This document shows, piece by piece, positions 31,549 to 35,697 of a stretch of 35,697 bases of DNA (positions are counted from its first letter, which is position 1; each line of letters opens with the position of its first letter). The translations under genes and the position numbers were made by a program. Below the pieces are notes generated by a model that was not told where the DNA came from, did no database searches, and was given only the letters and a program-made list of their open reading frames with translations. The DNA comes from Clostridia bacterium. GTDB lineage: Bacteria > Bacillota > Clostridia > UBA1212. The DNA lies in the NCBI GenBank assembly GCA_017444825.1, contig JAFSVU010000038.1, positions 1 to 35,697 on the forward strand. Direction: 5' to 3'.

Positions 31549-32579
31549 GAAACATACCCCTCATAATTTTGTGATTTCGACTTTTCTAGGGCTTCCTTCA
31601 GTACCGGTTTTATTACATTCGCCATTCGCCAAAAACCAAGGTCGTTAGGATGGATGGTATCTACTGAACAAAGATCCCGGTCCGTGTCTCCGTAGAATGT
31701 GGAACCGTCAATGAACCACACGTTGTCATCGCCCTCTTTTTTAGCGTTAAGATATGTCTGATAAACTATATCACGGCGGGCTTTTACGTCGTCGTCAATT
31801 TCGATGCAGGGACGGGTCATCATTATAACCGGTAGCTCCGGTCTTTTTTCTCTGATGATCTTAAAAAATGGTTCATGGGTCGCCCTTAGTGTTTCGGGAG
31901 TCGGTGAATTGTGGTCGTAATCGAAAACAAAAACACTCATATCAACGCCGGCAATATATTCTGCAACAGCCCGCTCCCCTCTTGCGGATCCGGAAAAGCC
32001 AAGATTGTAAAAGTCCACGTCAAGCCAGCGTGAAAGCAGGCAGTTGTATCCGTTAAAAAGCACCGTTGAGCATCCGCATTCCGTGATGGATGAGCCGTAG
32101 TAGAGTACCGGTTTATCATACCTATACGGCGTAGGAGGCTGAACGGCAGCCTCGTCATTTACCGATATTTGAATGTCGATGACAGGTTCGTTTCTCGGCA
32201 GCCAAATGAGGATATCCTCCATATCCGGGGATTTGGTGAATGTTTTCTCAAAGGAAAGCTGATCGTATGACGCGGGAAACCCGTGACCGAGATATCTTCC
32301 GCCTGACTTGCTTCCTTGGAAGACATAAAACGACTGACAGCCGTAAATTGAAATGCCAATGTCAGGTGTAAGTTTACTAAAGGTCATCTTTATTTTTATC
32401 TCACACGCATTTGTACGGAACCCAATCCGGGCTCCCGGGCAGCGCAGGCCATATTCTCTTGGCAGAATTTCCATGGAAGCGATAAGCTCATCCGGTATTC
32501 TCTGCAGCTTATGAGTCTTATCAAAATCGATGATTCCCCATACTTTCATTGGCGAGTCAAGATATGAATAGGTTTTCAT
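31545..32579 (-). CDS. Two-domain SGNH hydrolase
   Basis: 344 aa. Residues about 1-150 form a beta-sandwich-like domain with RCPGARIGFRTNA and IWLPRNEP, as in SGNH hydrolases with an N-terminal carbohydrate-recognition domain. Residues about 155-340 are the catalytic SGNH domain: LYYGSSITECG (Ser near 164), YNLGFSGSARGE, FVFDYDHN and SVDTIHPNDLGF with the Asp-His pair. No signal peptide is evident. The family removes acetyl or other acyl groups from sugars. AAAGGAAAAC precedes the ATG. Its promoter may be read-through from the initiator tRNA, and it is coupled to the diguanylate cyclase by an ATGA overlap. Confidence 0.82.
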   Translation of the reverse strand: MKTYSYLDSPMKVWGIIDFDKTHKLQRIPDELIASMEILPREYGLRCPGARIGFRTNACEIKIKMTFSKLTPDIGISIYGCQSFYVFQGSKSGGRYLGHGFPASYDQLSFEKTFTKSPDMEDILIWLPRNEPVIDIQISVNDEAAVQPPTPYRYDKPVLYYGSSITECGCSTVLFNGYNCLLSRWLDVDFYNLGFSGSARGERAVAEYIAGVDMSVFVFDYDHNSPTPETLRATHEPFFKIIREKRPELPVIMMTRPCIEIDDDVKARRDIVYQTYLNAKKEGDDNVWFIDGSTFYGDTDRDLCSVDTIHPNDLGFWRMANVIKPVLKEALEKSKSQNYEGYVS

Positions 32580-32609
32580 GTTTTTTAGTTTTCCTTTTTT
32601 AAAATGTTT

Positions 32610-32647
32610 AAAAAGAGACCTCTTTCGCCAAGGCCGACAAAAGAGGT
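32610..32647 (-). terminator. Terminator after the initiator tRNA
   Basis: On the minus strand ACCTCTTT pairs with AAAGAGGT around a short loop and is followed by CTCTTTTT. It lies directly downstream of the tRNA and before the SGNH gene. Confidence 0.75.
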
Positions 32648-32654
32648 TTCCTGA

Positions 32655-32730
<76 letters not shown>

Positions 32731-32801
32731 ATATTGACCCGCTCTCGCGAGCAAAATAAATAATACCAAAAAAGAAACTTAAATGCAACACCTTTTTTTA
32801 C

Positions 32802-32829
32802 TTGATATTTAAAAAAATCATGATATAAT
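32802..32829 (+). promoter_or_regulatory. Promoter for the tRNA-Arg region
   Basis: TTGATA (32802-32807), 16-bp spacer, perfect TATAAT (32824-32829). It lies 24 bp before the start of the truncated tRNA-Arg. Confidence 0.7.
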
Positions 32830-32853
32830 TATGGGGCCTTGAGAAAAGGCAAT

Positions 32854-32893
32854 GTCGCTATAGCTCAGCTGGATAGAGCGACCGCCTCCTAAG
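32854..32893 (+). pseudogene. 5' half of a tRNA-Arg(CCU), broken in the anticodon arm
   Basis: GTCGCTATAGCTCAG followed by the D arm (GCTGGATAGAGCGA) and CCGCCTCCTAAG match a tRNA-Arg with anticodon CCU up to the anticodon loop. After AAG the sequence (GTGTGGCTC...) cannot complete the anticodon stem or the rest of the molecule. The core CGCCTCCTAAG recurs in the intact tRNA-Arg at 33062. Breakage at this point is typical of site-specific integration into tRNA genes. The matching 3' half was not seen in this window. Confidence 0.85.
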
Positions 32894-33025
32894 GTGTGGC
32901 TCTATCTTGATGATACCGTAGGAAACGCGAGAAAAGCCGCGAAAAAGCGAGAAAACGCGAGCATTTTCTTCGGCGCGTCACCGCCTTTGCGAAATTGGCA
33001 CCTGATTTTGCACCCTCGCTTTTGA
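32894..33025 (+). pseudogene. Possible remnant of a tyrosine-integrase C-terminus
   Basis: Directly after the tRNA half an open frame reads VWLYLDDTVGNARKAAKKRE before ending at TGA 33023-33025. The Tyr followed by D-D-T and an Ala/Lys/Arg-rich helix resembles the catalytic-Tyr tail of phage-type integrases (Y-x-H-x-T/D...AAxK). An alternative frame just downstream reads KLAPDFAP, also a common integrase ending. The evidence is short and weak. The context (junction in a tRNA anticodon loop) is what makes it plausible. Confidence 0.3.
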
Positions 33026-33061
33026 CACGTAAAGAGGTGAGCGTGAAATACAATTCAATAC

Positions 33062-33138
33062 GTCCCCGTAGCTCAGCAGGATAGAGCGGTCGCCTCCTAA
33101 GCGACAGGCCGTTGGTTCGAATCCAATCGGGGACGCCA
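33062..33138 (+). tRNA. tRNA-Arg (CCU)
   Basis: 77 nt with encoded CCA. The acceptor stem is GTCCCCG/CGGGGAC, the anticodon stem is GTCGC/GCGAC around CTCCTAA (anticodon CCU, reads AGG), and the T arm is GTTGG-TTCGAAT-CCAAT. It folds fully and differs from the broken copy at 32854 in the acceptor stem. Confidence 0.95.
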
Positions 33139-33148
33139 CGTCAATACC

Positions 33149-33180
33149 GGAAACCTTTGGAAATCAAGGGTTTCCGTATT
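33149..33180 (+). terminator. Terminator-like hairpin after tRNA-Arg
   Basis: GGAAACC (33149-33155) pairs with GGTTTCC (33169-33175), followed by GTATTTATA. The U-run is short. Confidence 0.5.
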
Positions 33181-33204
33181 TATAGATCAATTGAATACCG
33201 GTCA

Positions 33205-33270
33205 TCGGAGGACAGTACGCCGTAGCGTAGGGGATCGTAAAGCGAAAGCTTTACAGGCCGCCTGTCGGAT
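33205..33270 (+). ncRNA. Candidate structured RNA (three-way junction) before the GNAT gene
   Basis: GACAG (33211-33215) pairs with CTGTC (33262-33266) as a closing stem. Inside it TACGC-CGTA-GCGTA (33216-33229) and GTAAAGC-GAAA-GCTTTAC (33237-33254) form two perfect hairpins, the second with a GNRA tetraloop. Unpaired GGGGATC and AGGCCGC segments lie between the helices. A terminator-like hairpin and the GNAT gene follow. I do not recognise a known riboswitch. No promoter is obvious directly upstream. Confidence 0.5.
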
Positions 33271-33283
33271 AAGATGTCGAGTG

Positions 33284-33328
33284 AGCTCGGAATGAAATGG
33301 GTCTACCCTTTTCTTGCCGGGCTTATTT
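33284..33328 (+). terminator. Terminator-like hairpin just before the GNAT Shine-Dalgarno
   Basis: AGCTCGG (33284-33290) pairs with CCGGGCT (33317-33323), with an inner GGGT-CT-ACCC hairpin, followed by TATTTTAA and then ACGGAGG of the GNAT gene. With the structured element upstream it has the layout of a regulated leader. Confidence 0.5.
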
Positions 33329-33342
33329 TAACGGAGGTTTTT

Positions 33343-33903
33343 ATGGGAACGAAAACAGTTACGCTCGCACCACTCACGCCGGATGACCGGGAGCAGTTCA
33401 TCCTCGACAATCAGGAGTCGTTCCGCTTCGGAGCGATGGAAGAATTCGGACGCCGTGACGATCACATGGAAGAGGACGGCGAAATCATTTCCCGCGCCAC
33501 AATCGAGCGATGCATCGACGGCGAGCATGCCGAAGCGCTTCGCATTCTGGAGGACGGGCGTCCCGTTGGCGGGGCGGTCGTAAAACTCGATCCTGTGTCC
33601 TATCACAACGAGCTGGAGTTGCTCTTTGTTACCCCGCACGAACACAGCAAAGGGGTCGGCTTCCGCGCGTGGCAGCTGATCGAAGAACGGTATCCGGATA
33701 CCGTCGTGTGGGAAACCTGCACGCCGTATTTTGAAACACGCAACATTCATTTCTACGTAAACAAGTGCGGATTTCATATCGTCGAGTTTTTCAACTGCAA
33801 GCACCCCGATCCGCACGATCCCGAAACCGGAGAAGTCAACAATTATGACGACGGCGACGGCTTTGACGGAATGTTCCGGTTTGAGAAACGGATGAAAACC
33901 TGA
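33343..33903 (+). CDS. GNAT family N-acetyltransferase
   Basis: 186 aa from ATG 33343, chosen for the ACGGAGG 6 bases upstream. In-frame codons before it lie within the leader. The acetyltransferase core is seen in LEDGRPVGGAVVKLD, then LELLFVTPHEHSKGVGFRAW (acetyl-CoA-binding region, Q/RxxGxG/A in the form HSKGVG) and FYVNKCGFHIVEFF (the C-terminal strand). It transfers an acetyl group from acetyl-CoA to an unknown amine. It lies in the segment that lacks the RCCAATG motif and looks richer in GC than the left part, consistent with recent acquisition. A clear terminator follows. Confidence 0.85.
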   Translation: MGTKTVTLAPLTPDDREQFILDNQESFRFGAMEEFGRRDDHMEEDGEIISRATIERCIDGEHAEALRILEDGRPVGGAVVKLDPVSYHNELELLFVTPHEHSKGVGFRAWQLIEERYPDTVVWETCTPYFETRNIHFYVNKCGFHIVEFFNCKHPDPHDPETGEVNNYDDGDGFDGMFRFEKRMKT

Positions 33904-33941
33904 AAAAACAGCTGCCTAACCTGCCCCAATGATAGCAAAAC

Positions 33942-33976
33942 GACCGGAGTCCATGATGGTTTCCGGTCTGTTTTTA
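33942..33976 (+). terminator. Intrinsic terminator after the GNAT gene
   Basis: GACCGGA (33942-33948) pairs with TCCGGTC (33962-33968) and is followed by TGTTTTTATTTTTT. Confidence 0.85.
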
Positions 33977-34024
33977 TTTTTTCTGTTGATTTATCACGAT
34001 TAAACGGAATTTTCCGATAAAATC

Positions 34025-34640
34025 TCACGCCTTGTTGAATTTTTCCTTCGGCTGTTTACAGCGAGGACATTTCCAATCGTCGGGTAGATTTTCAAAAGCG
34101 ACGCCGTCGTGCTTGGCGGGATTGTAAACGTATCCGCAGATCGAGCATACGTATTTCCCGCTCGCTTTTTCAGCCGAAAAATCGACTTCTGCAAGGATTG
34201 TCGGCACGGGGTGATCAAGATCGATCACGCGCTTTGCTTCGAGGTTCTCATATCGTAGGTTATATCGCCGTGGAACATATAGAACAGCCCTTCGTTTTCG
34301 ACGATCACGATGCTGTTGCCGTTGGTATGTCCCTTCGCTTTGATGAAGTAAACGCCGTCGGCGATCTTCTGACTTGTGGGGAAATTATAACACGCGCCGT
34401 CGGTAAACTTTACGGGAACGACAATCGACAGCCCATGAAGTTCGACAGCGGTCAATTCTTCCTCGTTGAAGTAAATCTGCACGTTCGGGAAGGAGCTAAG
34501 CTCGCCCGAGTGATCGTTGTGCTTGTGCGTGAGAAGGATCTTCGTGACCTGCTCTGGCTTATAGCCGAGCGCGGCGATCGCTTCCGTATAACTGCAAATG
34601 TCTTTACCCGTATAGAGCGGGCTGTTTTTTAGTTTTGACT
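34025..34640 (-). pseudogene. Remnant of an MBL-fold metallohydrolase with C-terminal rubredoxin domain
   Basis: Two frames on the minus strand are parts of one protein. The upstream part (about 34640-34245) reads LLTHKHNDHSGELSSFPN (the H-x-H-x-D-H metal motif) and later [20 protein letters not shown], but has no start codon and lacks the first roughly 80 residues. It meets a stop at 34225-34227. The downstream part, in another frame, continues with [15 protein letters not shown], which is the usual C-terminal end of this MBL family. A rubredoxin domain follows ([10 protein letters not shown] ... CPRC). The stretch that should join them is missing, so there is a 5' truncation plus an internal deletion with a frame change. 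The rubredoxin end alone could be expressed from a GTG at 34228, but this is unlikely. Confidence 0.75.
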
Positions 34641-35051
34641 TTAATCGAGCGACGTCGCGAACTCACCTGCGCGATTGAGATCTTCCTCTGTCGGAAGACC
34701 TTTGTTGATAAATATCCACGATGCGGCGCAATGGAATTCTTTTTCGCTGAGTTTTATGCCGAGCTCATCGGTCACTTTTTTGACAGCTTTCCACGTAGAC
34801 GCGCCGGAGGCGGCGGTATTTATATTGATTACCTCGCCGATACTATCCTTGTTTCTTGAAAGAAATTCCTTGACCTCTTTGTCAATATTTGCGGCATACA
34901 TGGCGTTGATGAGAAACAGTCTGTCGATCTTTTCATCAAAATCGCGCGAAACGTCGAACGCTTCGATGCCGAGCGCCTTTGACACTGCGTCAGCCAGTTT
35001 TTTTGTGTTGCCTTTTTTTGATTTTGTAAAATAGCGTATAGCTGTCTTCAT
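34641..35051 (-). CDS. Flavodoxin family protein
   Basis: 136 aa from ATG 35051, preceded by GGAGG. The in-frame codons upstream (MEVNK) include the Shine-Dalgarno itself. The N-terminus MKTAIRYFTKSKKGNTKK holds the FMN phosphate loop, and INTAASGASTWKAVKKV looks like the second flavin loop. It should be a small one- or two-electron carrier for an anaerobic redox route. It is the only gene of the right-end redox cluster that appears intact in this window. Its neighbours, a rubredoxin-bearing MBL protein and a radical SAM protein, are both damaged. Confidence 0.8.
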   Translation of the reverse strand: MKTAIRYFTKSKKGNTKKLADAVSKALGIEAFDVSRDFDEKIDRLFLINAMYAANIDKEVKEFLSRNKDSIGEVININTAASGASTWKAVKKVTDELGIKLSEKEFHCAASWIFINKGLPTEEDLNRAGEFATSLD

Positions 35052-35077
35052 TTTATTTACCTCCATAATTATGTACT

Positions 35078-35382
35078 TTAACGTGATTGTTTGATCTGAC
35101 TCTCAACGAGTTCGCACTTTTCATAGAGCACGCAGCCACACGCGTGATCATCGTTCAAAAGATTGCCTTCTCGCAGTGCGGTAAACAGCGGCGGGATATG
35201 TTCACCATTTTTCTTTGCTTTTTTCTTTTTTTTGACGCAGAGCGGCTTGCCGCGGCGAATTTCAGCATGAATGCGCTCTCTCTGGGGTTTTTCAGTGTTG
35301 CTTTTAACGCCTCTGAAACGATACGCTCCACACCCTCGGTCATATATTTCTGAATATCAAAATCTTTTCCGTTGTTCTTCAT
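35078..35382 (-). pseudogene. Remnant of a radical SAM protein (core deleted, frameshifted)
   Basis: The N-terminal part (YMTEGVERIVSEALKATLKN, then PRESAFMLKFAAASRSASKK) matches the leader of a family of Clostridial radical SAM proteins. The frame then fails in an A-rich run (about 35215-35235). In the next frame it resumes as KKNGEHIPPLFTALREGN, then HACGCVLYEKCELVES, which is the known C-terminal end of that family. The HIPP motif is normally followed by the CxxxCxxC cluster, which is entirely missing. So there is both an internal deletion of the catalytic core and a frameshift. Its start ATG overlaps the upstream flavodoxin-like stop by 4 bp. Confidence 0.7.
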
Positions 35383-35697
35383 TCAAGCATCTTCCTTGTG
35401 AAATCCTTCGCTGCGTCCGTGCGCGCTTTGATCCGCGTCATATGCGCGTAAAAATACTTTTCGTCAACCGGTATGCCTTTGGCGCGAAGCTCCTTTTTGA
35501 GCGCTCTCACCGTCCGCCGCGACCAGTTTGACGTGGTGAACAGGATCGCGCGTCCAACCTGGTCGGCACTGAGCTTTTCGGCATAGGCGCGGAGTTCCGG
35601 CGCCATGATATTGGCGTATGGCGCGCCGCCGAGAAAGAGGACGTCGACATACTCCGCGAGATCGGGCTCTTCCGTTACCGACACCGCTTTCACGCCC
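35379..35697 (-). CDS. Flavodoxin-like protein, C-terminal part
   Basis: The frame is open to the right edge of the window, so the N-terminus is outside. At least 105 residues are visible: YVDVLFLGGAPYANIMAPEL (flavin loop region), ILFTTSNWSRRTV and the C-terminal helix. The pattern suits a flavodoxin-domain protein with an F-T-T-S turn. It overlaps the start of the radical SAM remnant by 4 bp, which suggests they once formed one operon with the flavodoxin and MBL-rubredoxin genes further on. Confidence 0.7.
   Translation of the reverse strand, partial: GVKAVSVTEEPDLAEYVDVLFLGGAPYANIMAPELRAYAEKLSADQVGRAILFTTSNWSRRTVRALKKELRAKGIPVDEKYFYAHMTRIKARTDAAKDFTRKMLE

Noticed and set aside
34025-34228. 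Independent 67-aa rubredoxin gene
   Set aside because: The GTG start has no good Shine-Dalgarno. The first 20 residues are the tail of an MBL-fold protein whose upstream part lies in another frame just before, so it is the end of a broken fusion gene.

Overview
This 35.7 kb window looks like a Bacillota chromosome of the Clostridia, probably Lachnospiraceae-like. The evidence is moderate GC, strong Shine-Dalgarno sites, TTGACA/TATAAT-type promoters, ATGA-type gene overlaps, a DUF6873 gene, a paired HTH/sigma-type regulator and vWA membrane protein, and c-di-GMP enzymes next to SGNH hydrolases. The affiliation is an inference. No similarity search could be run, so product names rest on motifs and family knowledge.

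Layout. 1-250: tail of a four-helix-bundle protein. 480-4000 (minus): an overlapping set of PlsC acyltransferase, GT8 glycosyltransferase and a GT8-PlsC fusion. 4078-6161 (plus): a chimeric XRE-HTH/sigma-4 regulator with its own operator, followed by a membrane-anchored vWA protein resembling an anti-sigma partner. 6304-14510: DUF4838 protein, M42 peptidase, a large surface lipoprotein, a CNNM/CorC-type membrane protein and an M3-like lipoprotein peptidase. 14525-21290: housekeeping genes era, recO, a DUF6873 gene, leuS and argS. 21646-23526 (minus): pncA and pncB (NAD salvage). 23642-27027 (minus): a URO-D family protein, a membrane-anchored carboxylesterase and an SGNH hydrolase. 27260-32579: a GGDEF-GGDEF-EAL phosphodiesterase convergent with a 7-TM diguanylate cyclase that is translationally coupled to a second SGNH hydrolase. 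32655-33138: initiator tRNA-Met, a 5' half of a tRNA-Arg(CCU), and an intact tRNA-Arg(CCU). 33200-35697: a structured leader, a GNAT gene and a decaying redox cluster (MBL-rubredoxin remnant, flavodoxin, radical SAM remnant, flavodoxin-like).

Two sequence-level signals run through the window. The first is a dispersed repeat family at eight intergenic sites. It is built from heptamers of the type RGTAAWA, usually preceded by a cap containing GTGCCGGAC or GTGCCGCTC. It always has the same orientation as the neighbouring genes. It supplies stop codons and short C-terminal tails to four proteins and abuts the start codons of recO and argS. The second is a non-palindromic 7-mer, RCCAATG, which I count by eye about 49 times on the two strands where roughly 9 are expected. 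It occurs in several reading frames and between genes, and is absent from the last 3.1 kb.

That absence, the broken tRNA-Arg and the eroded redox genes together suggest that the right end is a horizontally acquired or rearranged segment. The most system-like novelties are the heptamer/cap repeat family, the RCCAATG motif, the HTH-sigma4 plus vWA pair, the GT8-PlsC fusion cluster and the structured RNA before the GNAT gene.
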